Source: Streptomyces ortus (GTDB lineage Bacteria > Actinomycetota > Actinomycetes > Streptomycetales > Streptomycetaceae). Taken from it: a stretch of 64,000 bases of DNA. The position numbers and the translations under genes are program-made. The DNA is taken from the NCBI RefSeq assembly GCF_026341275.1, contig NZ_JAIFZO010000002.1, positions 3,936,118-4,000,117 of the forward strand, in the 5' to 3' direction. Below the pieces are notes generated by a model. It searched no databases, was not told where the DNA came from, and saw only the letters and a list, made by a program, of their open reading frames with translations. Positions 51,911 to 59,628 of this stretch are shown piece after piece (the first letter of the stretch is position 1; the number at the start of each line of letters is the position of its first letter).

Positions 51911-52984
51911 ATGGAGACCGCCGTGATCCTTCCCGCCCGCAACGAGGAGGCCGGCGTGCTGTTGGCGCTGGAATCGCTCGCGGCGCAGAGCGCACCACCC
52001 GACCTGATCGTCATCGTGGTCAACAACTCCTCGGACCGGACGGAGGAGTTCGCGCACCGGTTCGCCGACCGCCCAGGTGTGCCGCACACGGTGGTCTTCA
52101 ACCTGCCGGACAACCCGCACAAGAAGGCCGGCGCCCTCAACCACGGCATCCACTGGCTGCACAGCGCAGTCGGCGGACTCGCGGCCACCGCGAAATATCT
52201 GCTGATCATGGACGCCGACACCAGCCTGCACCCGAAGTTCCTGGAACGGGCGCGCAACGTGATGGCGTCCGACCGAAGGCTGGGCGGACTCAGCGCCACC
52301 TGCCACGGCCGCACCGGACTGTGGAAGAACCTCTGGCAGCGCTACCTGCTGGGGATGCAGATCATGGAGTACGGGCGCTACGCGCGCGGGCGCTACCGGT
52401 TCGGCATCCACAGCATGTCGGGCGCCGGCTCCTTCTACCGCACCGAGGCACTGCTGAGCATCCTGCGCTGGCGCGGCGAGGTGTTCTGGGAGGACCACGC
52501 CAACCTCGTGGAGGACTACGAGACGACGCTCGCGCTGAAGGAAGTGGGCTGGAAGGTCACGGCCAACCAGAACTGCATCGCCTACACCGACCTCATGCCC
52601 ACCCTGCGTGAGCTGATCGGTCAGCGCGAGCGCTGGGGGCGCGGCACGGTCGACACTCTGCGGCGCCGCGGCTGGACCAGGCACACGTGGTTCTCCATCA
52701 CCAGCATGGTGCTGGGTTTCGTCGGCTTCCTCTACACATTGGGGTGGCTGGCCGTCTGGACCGGCGTGATCGCGAACACGGGCTTCGTCCTGGACCCCGT
52801 CTGGCTGTGCCTGGTCGCCTTCTGGATCGTGTACGCCGCCTTCCGCACCCGGCACCTCGGCTGGAAGGGCGTCCTGGTCGATGTGCTGATGCTGCCCGGA
52901 CTGGTCTTCTCCACGGTGCGCGCGTACTGGTTCATCTCCTCGGTCGTGAAGTCGTACGCCACCCGTGTCTCCACCTGGAAATGA
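51911..52984 (+). CDS. Membrane glycosyltransferase family 2
   Basis: A 357-aa processive-type GT2. The domain starts at once (AVILPARNEEAGVLLALESL), with the nucleotide-sugar/metal motif LLIMDADTSLHP, the acceptor-site EDYETTLAL and the IGQRERW (QxxRW) motif. Two or three C-terminal membrane helices (about 255-335) anchor it. Such enzymes make cell-surface polysaccharides. Start chosen by codon quality; an earlier ATG at 51731 would add 60 residues. A 61-aa LAATG protein follows on the same strand. Confidence 0.82.
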   Translation: METAVILPARNEEAGVLLALESLAAQSAPPDLIVIVVNNSSDRTEEFAHRFADRPGVPHTVVFNLPDNPHKKAGALNHGIHWLHSAVGGLAATAKYLLIMDADTSLHPKFLERARNVMASDRRLGGLSATCHGRTGLWKNLWQRYLLGMQIMEYGRYARGRYRFGIHSMSGAGSFYRTEALLSILRWRGEVFWEDHANLVEDYETTLALKEVGWKVTANQNCIAYTDLMPTLRELIGQRERWGRGTVDTLRRRGWTRHTWFSITSMVLGFVGFLYTLGWLAVWTGVIANTGFVLDPVWLCLVAFWIVYAAFRTRHLGWKGVLVDVLMLPGLVFSTVRAYWFISSVVKSYATRVSTWK

Positions 52985-53098
52985 CCGAGACGCAGCCCCA
53001 GCAGCACGCCCTAACGCCCTAACGCAGGCACTCATCACTCGATCTCTCAGACCCACCTGATCCGACGCGGCCGACAGGCCGCCGAGAGGAAAACGATC

Positions 53099-53284
53099 GT
53101 GAACTACCTCAGCGGTACCGGAACCGGCCTTGTCACCGGAGGAGCCTCCCTCGCGGCCACCGGCACCTCCTCCACCGCCAGCCTGATCATCGCCGCCAGC
53201 GTGGCACTGGTCCTGGGCGGCCTGACGACCTACGCCGCGGCAGTCCACCGCCGCCGCCGCGACGCCGACGCGGCAGGCCACTGA
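53099..53284 (+). CDS. Small LAATG-motif, tail-anchored protein
   Basis: A 61-aa protein with Gly/Thr-rich N-terminus, LAATG at 18-22, a membrane helix (about 28-50), then HRRRR. That order is the sorting signal of Streptomyces class E sortase substrates (LAxTG), but the usual N-terminal signal peptide is missing and only 17 residues precede the motif. GTG start with GAGAGGA 8 bp upstream. It lies 114 bp after the GT2 and may act with it. A terminator follows. Confidence 0.68.
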   Translation: MNYLSGTGTGLVTGGASLAATGTSSTASLIIAASVALVLGGLTTYAAAVHRRRRDADAAGH

Positions 53285-53364
53285 CCCAGAAACCACCTAC
53301 CATCGCCAGGCTCTGGGGCCGCAAGATCACACGAACTGAGGTCCCAGAGGTCCCATGGCATGAA

Positions 53365-53405
53365 CATGCCCCTGAGCCGCGCCGTATGCGCAGCTCAGGG
53401 GCATG
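53365..53405. terminator. Bidirectional terminator, perfect 13-bp stem
   Basis: CATGCCCCTGAGC at 53365-53377 pairs with 53393-53405, loop 15 nt, in the convergent space before gpmA. Confidence 0.82.
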
Positions 53406-53415
53406 ATCGCGGAAC

Positions 53416-54177
53416 CTACTTCTTCTTGCCTTGGTTCTTGACCGCCTCGATCGCCGCCGTGGCTGCCGCCGGGTCCAGGTACGTGCCGCCCGGGGTCAGC
53501 GGCTTGAAGGATGCGTCCAGTTCGTATGCGAGCGGGATGCCCGTCGGGATGTTCAGGCCCGCGATGTCCTCGTCCGAGACGCCGTCGAGGTGCTTGACCA
53601 GGGCGCGGAGCGAGTTGCCGTGGGCGGCGACCAGGACCGTGCGGCCCGCCAGGAGGTCCGGGACGATGCCGTCATACCAGTACGGCAGCATGCGGACGAC
53701 GACGTCCTTCAGGCACTCCGTGCGCGGGCGCAGCTCCGGCGGGATCGTCGCGTAGCGCGGGTCGTCCGACTGGGAGAACTCCGTGCCGTCCTCAAGCGGG
53801 GGCGGCGGCGTGTCGTACGAGCGGCGCCACAGCATGAACTGCTCCTCGCCGAACTCCGCGAGGGTCTGCGCCTTGTCCTTGCCCTGCAGCGCGCCGTAGT
53901 GGCGCTCGTTCAGGCGCCAGCTGCGGTGGACCGGGATCCAGTGGCGGTCCGCCGATTCGAGGGAGAGCTGCGCCGTGCGGATGGCGCGCTTCTGGAGCGA
54001 GGTGTGCAGCACGTCGGGGAGCAGGCCGGCGTCTTTCAGCAGCTCACCGCCGCGGACTGCCTCCTTCTCGCCCTTCTCCGTCAGGTTGACGTCCACCCAG
54101 CCGGTGAACAGGTTCTTCGCGTTCCATTCGCTCTCGCCGTGGCGGAGGAGGATCAGCTTGTACGGTGCGTCGGCCAT
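53416..54177 (-). CDS. gpmA: 2,3-bisphosphoglycerate-dependent phosphoglycerate mutase
   Basis: A 253-aa glycolytic enzyme interconverting 3- and 2-phosphoglycerate. LLRHGESEWN carries the phosphorylated His13; RLNERHYGALQG and VAAHGNSLRAL complete the active site. Length and sequence match Streptomyces PGAM. A Lys-rich tail (NQGKKK) ends the protein. Housekeeping; monocistronic here. Confidence 0.96.
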   Translation of the reverse strand: MADAPYKLILLRHGESEWNAKNLFTGWVDVNLTEKGEKEAVRGGELLKDAGLLPDVLHTSLQKRAIRTAQLSLESADRHWIPVHRSWRLNERHYGALQGKDKAQTLAEFGEEQFMLWRRSYDTPPPPLEDGTEFSQSDDPRYATIPPELRPRTECLKDVVVRMLPYWYDGIVPDLLAGRTVLVAAHGNSLRALVKHLDGVSDEDIAGLNIPTGIPLAYELDASFKPLTPGGTYLDPAAATAAIEAVKNQGKKK

Positions 54178-54492
54178 GGCCCCGAGCGTAATCGAAGCCC
54201 CCGATCGACCGCTCGCCCGCCCGGAACCCGGACACCCCTGGGCCGCCTCCCCCGCCCGCATCCGCGACACTTGACGACTTCTGTTAATTGAGTGGCCGCC
54301 GACCGTCCCGTCCTCGTAATTTGTGCTCACCGCATGCACCACTTACATGCGCCACGCACACGCACCACCTACATGCGCCATCTGTACGCCTTACGCCTTA
54401 CCTGCATGCGCTACCTGCGTGCGCCACCCGCGTGCGTCACCTACATGAGCCGCGCTCGCGTCAAGAGCGCTCAGCAGACCTGGGAGTCCCCG
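54178..54492. other. Divergent space between gpmA and the MFS gene
   Basis: Contains the 13-bp array at 54340-54450 and an AT-rich patch near 54275-54325 (TTCTGTTAATTGAG, CGTAATTTGTG) that is the likely promoter zone for both directions. No coding frame. Confidence 0.5.
54340..54450. repeat. 13-bp tandem array, consensus CACCTACATGCGC
   Basis: Units start at 54340, 54353, 54366, then, after a 7-bp partial (54379), at 54386, 54399, 54412, 54425 and 54438. The best are CACCTACATGCGC, TACCTGCATGCGC and CACCTACATGAGC. It ends 42 bp before the MFS start, in the transcribed leader or promoter. Confidence 0.72.
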
Positions 54493-55857
54493 ATGCCGTT
54501 CACGTCCCTGAGCGTGAGACGTGTCGCCCGCGAGACCCTCTCCGGGCTCCCCCGTGAGTTCTGGTGGCTGTGGACCAGCACGCTCGTCAACCGGCTCGGT
54601 GCCTTCGTCGCCACCTTCATGGCCCTGTACCTCACGCTCGACCGCGGCTACTCCGCCTCGTACGCCGGACTCGTCGCCTCGCTCCACGGGCTCGGCGGAG
54701 TGATCTCCTCGCTCGGCGCCGGCGTGATGACGGACCGGCTCGGGCGGCGGCCCACACTCCTCATCGCCCAGTCGTCCACGGCCGTCTCCGTCGCGCTGCT
54801 CGGCTTCGTGCGCGACCCGGTGTCCATCGCGGCCGTCGCCTTCCTCGTCGGCATGGCCAGCAACGCCTCCCGGCCCGCCGTGCAGGCGATGATGGGCGAC
54901 ATCGTCAAGCCCGAGGACCGGGTGCGGGCCTTCTCGCTCAACTACTGGGCCATCAACCTGGGCTTCGCCGTCTCGTCCGCCGCGGCCGGGTTCATCGCCG
55001 AGGCCAGTTACCTCGCCGGCTTCCTCGTCGAGGCCGGGATGACGATGGCCTGCGCGGTCGTCGTCTTCGTGAAACTGCCCGAGTCGCGGCCCGCGCCGAC
55101 CGCCAAGACGGCCGACGAGCCCGAAGTCGGCCTGGGGACGGTCCTGCGCGACGGGCGTTTCATGAGCGTCGTCGGGCTGTCCTTCCTCGTCGCGCTCATC
55201 TTCCAGCAGGGGTTCGTGGGCCTGCCGGTGGCGATGGGCCAGGCCGGCTTCACCCCCGCCGACTACGGCCTGGTGATCGCGGTCAACGGCGTCCTCATCG
55301 TCGTACTCCAGCTCCCCGTCACCCGTTTCATCCAGTACCGGGACCCGAAGCGACTCCTCGTGGTGTCGTCACTCCTCGCCGGGTACGGGTTCGGGCTCAC
55401 CGCCTTCGCGGGCTCGATCGGCGTCTTCGCGCTCACCATCTGCGTGTGGACCGTCGCCGAGATCGTCAACGCGCCCACCCAGACCGGCCTCGTCGTCCGT
55501 CTCTCCCCCACCCACGGCCGCGGCCGGTACCAGGGCATGTACACGATGTCCTGGTCCGTCGCCGCCCTCGTCGCGCCCCTGCTGGCCGGTGTGGTCATCG
55601 ACCGCTTCGGGGCGGCCTGGCTGTGGGGCACGTGCGCGGCCGTCGGCACGGTGGCCGGGCTGGGGTACGGGCTGCTCATGCGCAAGCTCCCGGACGAGGA
55701 GCCCACCGCCGGGCCCATCACCGATTCCGTCACCGATCCCACCGGGCTCACCGCCGAACCACCCCGGCCCCAGACCCCGTCCCAGACCCCGTCCCAGTCC
55801 CAGCCCCAGCCCCAGCCCCACTCCCAGCCTGAAAAGCCCGAGGTCAGAGCCGGTTAG
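54493..55857 (+). CDS. MFS transporter
   Basis: A 454-aa major-facilitator exporter with 12 predicted helices. The loop 2-3 motif is GAGVMTDRLGRRPTL (motif A); a second-half copy reads HGRGRYQG. A long Pro/Gln/Ser tail (PSQTPSQSQPQPQPHSQPEK) follows the last helix and is encoded by CCCCAGTC-type repeats. It resembles multidrug or metabolite exporters; no substrate can be given. GGGAG precedes the ATG. Confidence 0.9.
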   Translation: MPFTSLSVRRVARETLSGLPREFWWLWTSTLVNRLGAFVATFMALYLTLDRGYSASYAGLVASLHGLGGVISSLGAGVMTDRLGRRPTLLIAQSSTAVSVALLGFVRDPVSIAAVAFLVGMASNASRPAVQAMMGDIVKPEDRVRAFSLNYWAINLGFAVSSAAAGFIAEASYLAGFLVEAGMTMACAVVVFVKLPESRPAPTAKTADEPEVGLGTVLRDGRFMSVVGLSFLVALIFQQGFVGLPVAMGQAGFTPADYGLVIAVNGVLIVVLQLPVTRFIQYRDPKRLLVVSSLLAGYGFGLTAFAGSIGVFALTICVWTVAEIVNAPTQTGLVVRLSPTHGRGRYQGMYTMSWSVAALVAPLLAGVVIDRFGAAWLWGTCAAVGTVAGLGYGLLMRKLPDEEPTAGPITDSVTDPTGLTAEPPRPQTPSQTPSQSQPQPQPHSQPEKPEVRAG

Positions 55858-55890
55858 TACCCGGCAGCGGGCCGCGACACCCCGTACGCC

Positions 55891-56376
55891 TCAGTGGTGC
55901 ATCCGTGCCCCCTTCACCACCTTGTCCACCGCGTTGCGCGGGCCGTACACCGCGAGGCCCACCAGGTCGAGGTCCGCGGTCGGTACGGCCCGGACAGCCG
56001 CCCGGTTGTCGCGGTCGTTGCCCGTGGTGAACAGGTCCGCGGTGAACAGCGCACGGGGCAGGGCGCGGGACAGGGCCTTGCCGTGGGCCGCCTTCAGCGT
56101 CTCCTTCGTACCCTCGAAGACCAGCACCGGCTGGCGGAACATCGGCAGGTAACCGACGCCGTCGGCGTCCTCGTACGGCTCTCCGACCACCTCGGGGACC
56201 GCCGGTCCCAAGCCGCTGACCAGGAACGCGGTCACGTTCAGCCGCTGCCACGGCTCCAGGTCCTCGCGCAGCAGGACAGCGATCTTGGTGTCGAAACGGA
56301 CGGGTGCCGGGGCGACGGCCGGGGCGTTCTCAAGGGTTTCGTTGCTCGTGCTGCTCGTGCTGCTCATGCTGCTCAT
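55891..56376 (-). CDS. DUF2000 domain protein
   Basis: A 161-aa protein. A low-complexity Ser/Met/Thr start (MSSMSSTSSTS), encoded by 9-bp CTGCTCGTG/CTGCTCATG units, precedes the DUF2000 domain: FDTKIAVLLREDLEPWQRLN and GLAVYGPRNAVDKVVKG. This domain is of unknown function and is usually found beside an AraC regulator, as here (49-bp divergent gap). The start is uncertain among tandem ATGs; the repeat makes it variable. Confidence 0.82.
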   Translation of the reverse strand: MSSMSSTSSTSNETLENAPAVAPAPVRFDTKIAVLLREDLEPWQRLNVTAFLVSGLGPAVPEVVGEPYEDADGVGYLPMFRQPVLVFEGTKETLKAAHGKALSRALPRALFTADLFTTGNDRDNRAAVRAVPTADLDLVGLAVYGPRNAVDKVVKGARMHH

Positions 56377-56425
56377 GCTTCGAGACTGCCGAGCCGCGTA
56401 CGTTCCCGTCTTGTACGTTGTTTGC

Positions 56426-57235
56426 ATGGTGGTCCGGCGTGAGGTCTCCGCCTGGCGCCCCAGCGTGCCGGGTGTCGTGGAGGTCTTCCACGCCCACTTC
56501 ACGGAGTACGCGTATCCGATGCACGTGCACGACGCGTGGACCCTGCTGCTCGTCGACGCGGGCGCGGTGCGCTACGACCTCGACCGGCACGAGCACGGCA
56601 CCCCGGACGGCACGGTCTCGCTGCTCCCGCCGCACGTGCCGCACAACGGTTCGCCGATCACCGAGGACGGCTTCCGCAAACGTGTCCTGTACCTGGACCT
56701 CAGCCGCCTCGACGAGACGTACATCGGACCGGCCGTCGACACCCCCGACTTCCTCGATCCCGTGCTGCGGCGGCGGGTCGGGCAGCTGCACACCGCCCTG
56801 GCCCACCCCGGGGACGAGCTGGAGGCGGAGAGCAGGCTGACCCTGATCGGCGAGCGGCTGCGCGGCCATCTGCGGCCCGCGCTCGTCAAGGACGGCCGGG
56901 ACGCCGACCACCCGCTCGCACACCGGCTCCGCGAACTGCTCGACGAACGACTCCTCCAGGGCGTCACCCTCCAGGAGGCCGCCGGGCTCGTGCACGCGCA
57001 CCCCGCCCATCTGGTGCGGGCGTTCAGCGGCGCGTACGGGATACCGCCGCACCAGTACCTGATGTCACGCCGGGTGGAACGGGCCCGCCGGCTGCTGCTG
57101 GCGGGCGGCGCACCGGGCGAGGTGGCCGCCGAGACCGGCTTCTACGACCAGTCGCATCTCAGCCGCCACTTCAAACGCCTGGTCGGAGTGGCGCCGGGCC
57201 GCTACCGCGACAGCTCGGGTCCAAGGTCGCGCTGA
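56426..57235 (+). CDS. AraC family regulator
   Basis: A 269-aa regulator. An N-terminal cupin-like sensing domain (about 10-110; YAYPMHVHDAWTLLLVDAGA, PHVPHNGSPITEDG), then two AraC HTHs (about 165-265), the second reading GEVAAETGFYDQSHLSRHFK. The ATG is close to a promoter-like stretch (TTGTACGTTGTTTGCATGG), so translation may be near-leaderless. Divergent from DUF2000, which it probably controls; its end overlaps the convergent beta-helix gene by 34 bp. Confidence 0.88.
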   Translation: MVVRREVSAWRPSVPGVVEVFHAHFTEYAYPMHVHDAWTLLLVDAGAVRYDLDRHEHGTPDGTVSLLPPHVPHNGSPITEDGFRKRVLYLDLSRLDETYIGPAVDTPDFLDPVLRRRVGQLHTALAHPGDELEAESRLTLIGERLRGHLRPALVKDGRDADHPLAHRLRELLDERLLQGVTLQEAAGLVHAHPAHLVRAFSGAYGIPPHQYLMSRRVERARRLLLAGGAPGEVAAETGFYDQSHLSRHFKRLVGVAPGRYRDSSGPRSR

Positions 57236-58971
57236 GCGTCGTACAGGTTCCGGGGGCGTACGGCGTCCGTGGTCCCGTACAGCTCCAGGCGGGAGTGCGG
57301 CGGCCCGGTGAAGTCGGGTACGTCGGTCTGGTCGAACTCCGTCACCTCGTTGATGCCGACCGTGGCGCTGTACGGGGCCAGGCCGTCGATCCGGATCAGC
57401 CCGGCGCGGCCGTTGGTGACCCGGATGTTCCAGTGGGTGAAGCGGGCGCCGAAGAGCGGACCCGCGCTCGCGTCCCCGCCGTGGCGGCCGTTGTTGACGA
57501 CCGTGATGTCGGTACGGACGTTCGCGAAGGGCATCCCGCGATGCGAGTCGAAGGTACCCATGCGCATGTCACCGCGCGACCAGACGTTGTACGAGGACAG
57601 CCCCTCCACGTTGATGCCGTGGAGCTGGGTGTTCGCGGGGGCGGGTGTGGTGCGTTCCTCGATGGTGAAGCGGTCGACGAGGTTGTCGTGCGACCCCTCA
57701 CGGCAGAAGTACGGGTGGTGCGAACCGCGCCCCGCGACCCGGGTGTTCCGCAGGGTGCAGGCGGAGGCGGCGACCAGCCCGAAGCCGTTGTCCATGTGCC
57801 GTACGACGATGTCGTCGGCCCAGCAGTCGTACGCGCACTGGAAGGTGACGCCGTTGTAGCCCTTGTCCAGGAGATGCGGGGACTGCGGGGTCTCGACGGC
57901 CTCCAGGGTGAGGCCCTCCACCCCGGATCCCGTCAGCGCCTCCACATGGGTGGTAAGACGCGGGTCCCACTCCGGGCGTACGTCGAGCGGAAGGGGCCGC
58001 TCCAGGGTGATGTGCCGGCCCCGCACGCGCGCGACGCGTACCGGCCACTCGTACGGGACGTAGCTGGTCAATTTTGTCTTGTCGTCCCAGACGTACGCCT
58101 CCGGGCCCGCGCCGTCGCCCGCCATGTGTTCCAGGAGAGTGTGGGCGGGGTCGTCCGCGAGGCGTAGAAGGACGAGGTCTCCGGGGGCGAGCCGGTCCGG
58201 GTCCGTGACGGTCACCGTCCAGGAGCCGCGGCGGGCCGGTTGGACCGTGGTGAGCGTCCGCCACTCGTCCCGTTCGTTGCCGGTCCAGCCCTCGAAAGGC
58301 CACTCTTCGGTACGGATGGCGTCCGTCAGGGTGGTGAAGCGGTCCGTGGGGCACAGCCAGATGAGTCCGCCCGCCCAGGACCAGGACGACTTGTCTCCGC
58401 CGTAACGCGACCCGTAGACACCGATCACCTCGGTGAGACTGCGGGTCGCGCGGAGTTTCGTACGGGTGCTGCCGGCGCCGCGCAGGACGACGTTCGAGCG
58501 TCCGATGTGGATCAGGCCGTCGAGGCGGTAGGTGCCGGGCGGGATGAGTACCGTGCCACCGCCGGCCCTTCCGGCAGCGGCGATGGCACGGTTGATCGCG
58601 GGTGCGGAGTCGGCCGAGCCGTCCGCCGTGGCGCCGTACGCGCGGACGTCGGCCACGGCGGCGGCGCCGGGGCTGCGGGGGAAGCGCGCCGCCCCGGCGC
58701 GTTGGCCGGCCCGGCCGATGTACGGGATCTGCGGGTGCGTGCAGGGGGTGCGGGCGAGCTCCCGCCAGAGTGCGGGCACCTGCGGGCGGGAGGTCGCGGC
58801 GGATGCGGGTGTGCCGCCGGTCGCGAGGCCCGCCACCACCGCTGTCGCACTGCCGAGCAGGGCCCGTCTCGTAAGGGTCCGTCTTGTGAGGGCCCGGCTC
58901 GTGCGTGCCCGGCTCGTGAGGGTCCGGCTCGTGCGTGCCCGGTGGGTGTTCTCCGCGCCACGGTCGCTCAT
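57202..58971 (-). CDS. Tat-exported right-handed beta-helix protein
   Basis: A 589-aa secreted protein. The N-terminus is a repetitive Arg/Thr stretch (residues 12-38, RTSRTLTSRARTSRALTRR) leading into a Tat-type signal RRALLGSATAVVAG with cleavage near ASAA. The body begins with a pectate-lyase-superfamily motif (VADVRAYGATADGSADSAPA) and continues as a parallel beta-helix (ITLERPL, NVVLRGAGSTRTKLR). Probably a polysaccharide hydrolase or lyase; catalytic residues not identified. Its 3' end overlaps the AraC gene by 34 bp. Confidence 0.83.
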   Translation of the reverse strand: MSDRGAENTHRARTSRTLTSRARTSRALTRRTLTRRALLGSATAVVAGLATGGTPASAATSRPQVPALWRELARTPCTHPQIPYIGRAGQRAGAARFPRSPGAAAVADVRAYGATADGSADSAPAINRAIAAAGRAGGGTVLIPPGTYRLDGLIHIGRSNVVLRGAGSTRTKLRATRSLTEVIGVYGSRYGGDKSSWSWAGGLIWLCPTDRFTTLTDAIRTEEWPFEGWTGNERDEWRTLTTVQPARRGSWTVTVTDPDRLAPGDLVLLRLADDPAHTLLEHMAGDGAGPEAYVWDDKTKLTSYVPYEWPVRVARVRGRHITLERPLPLDVRPEWDPRLTTHVEALTGSGVEGLTLEAVETPQSPHLLDKGYNGVTFQCAYDCWADDIVVRHMDNGFGLVAASACTLRNTRVAGRGSHHPYFCREGSHDNLVDRFTIEERTTPAPANTQLHGINVEGLSSYNVWSRGDMRMGTFDSHRGMPFANVRTDITVVNNGRHGGDASAGPLFGARFTHWNIRVTNGRAGLIRIDGLAPYSATVGINEVTEFDQTDVPDFTGPPHSRLELYGTTDAVRPRNLYDAQRDLGPELSR

Positions 58972-59009
58972 GCCCGAACCGCCTTCCAGGGATGGGGATT
59001 CCATGGATG

Positions 59010-59022
59010 TGAACAATGTTCA
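59010..59022. promoter_or_regulatory. Operator-like palindrome before the beta-helix gene
   Basis: TGAACA-A-TGTTCA is a perfect 6+6 inverted repeat in an AT-rich patch, 38 bp upstream of the beta-helix start. The form suits a LacI- or GntR-type regulator; no such gene is adjacent. Confidence 0.55.
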
Positions 59023-59118
59023 TAGGTGCGTTGGCGGTGAGCATGACACGGTGTCCGCACGGCGGGAAAGAGCCGTGCGGCGGTTGATTGGTATGGACTA
59101 CCCCTACGGACTACCCAC

Positions 59119-59628
59119 TCAGTCGGTCGGACGCTGTGTCAGGTGGCTGAACGCGTCCAGATTGCGCGTGGACTCGCCGCGTGACACCCGCCAGGCGTAC
59201 TCCTTGCGGATCGCGGAGGCGAAACCGAGCTCCAGGAGGGTGTTGAAACTGCCGTCGGCGGCCTCCAGGACCGAACCGAGCAGCCGGTCGACCTCGTCGG
59301 CGGTGACCGCGCCGAGCGGCAGCTTGCCCGCCACGTAGATGTCACCGAGCGGGTCGACGGCGTACCCCACGCCGTAGAGCTTGAGGTTGCGCTCCAGGAG
59401 CCAGCGGTGCACGGCGCCCTCGTTCTCGTCCGGGTGCCGGACGACGAAGGCGTTCAGCGAGAGGGAGTGCCTGCCGACGATCAGCGAGACGGTCGTAGAC
59501 AGCTTCCGGGTGCCTGGGAGTTTCACCACGAAGTGACCGGACTCCGGGCTCTCCCACTCCAGTTCGGCGTCCTTGAGGAACTCCTCGACAGTCCCCGCCG
59601 CCCGCTCCGCAGCCATCGTGTCAGCCAT
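59119..59628 (-). CDS. YbjN domain protein
   Basis: A 169-aa cytoplasmic protein with the YbjN fold: WESPESGHFVVKLPGTRKLS, VGRHSLSLNAFVVRHPDENE and YVAGKLPLGAV. In actinomycetes, YbjN-family proteins commonly sit next to mshA; some act in type III-like chaperoning or sensory roles, but this function is unknown. Its start overlaps the mshA stop by 8 bp, indicating one operon. Confidence 0.86.
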   Translation of the reverse strand: MADTMAAERAAGTVEEFLKDAELEWESPESGHFVVKLPGTRKLSTTVSLIVGRHSLSLNAFVVRHPDENEGAVHRWLLERNLKLYGVGYAVDPLGDIYVAGKLPLGAVTADEVDRLLGSVLEAADGSFNTLLELGFASAIRKEYAWRVSRGESTRNLDAFSHLTQRPTD

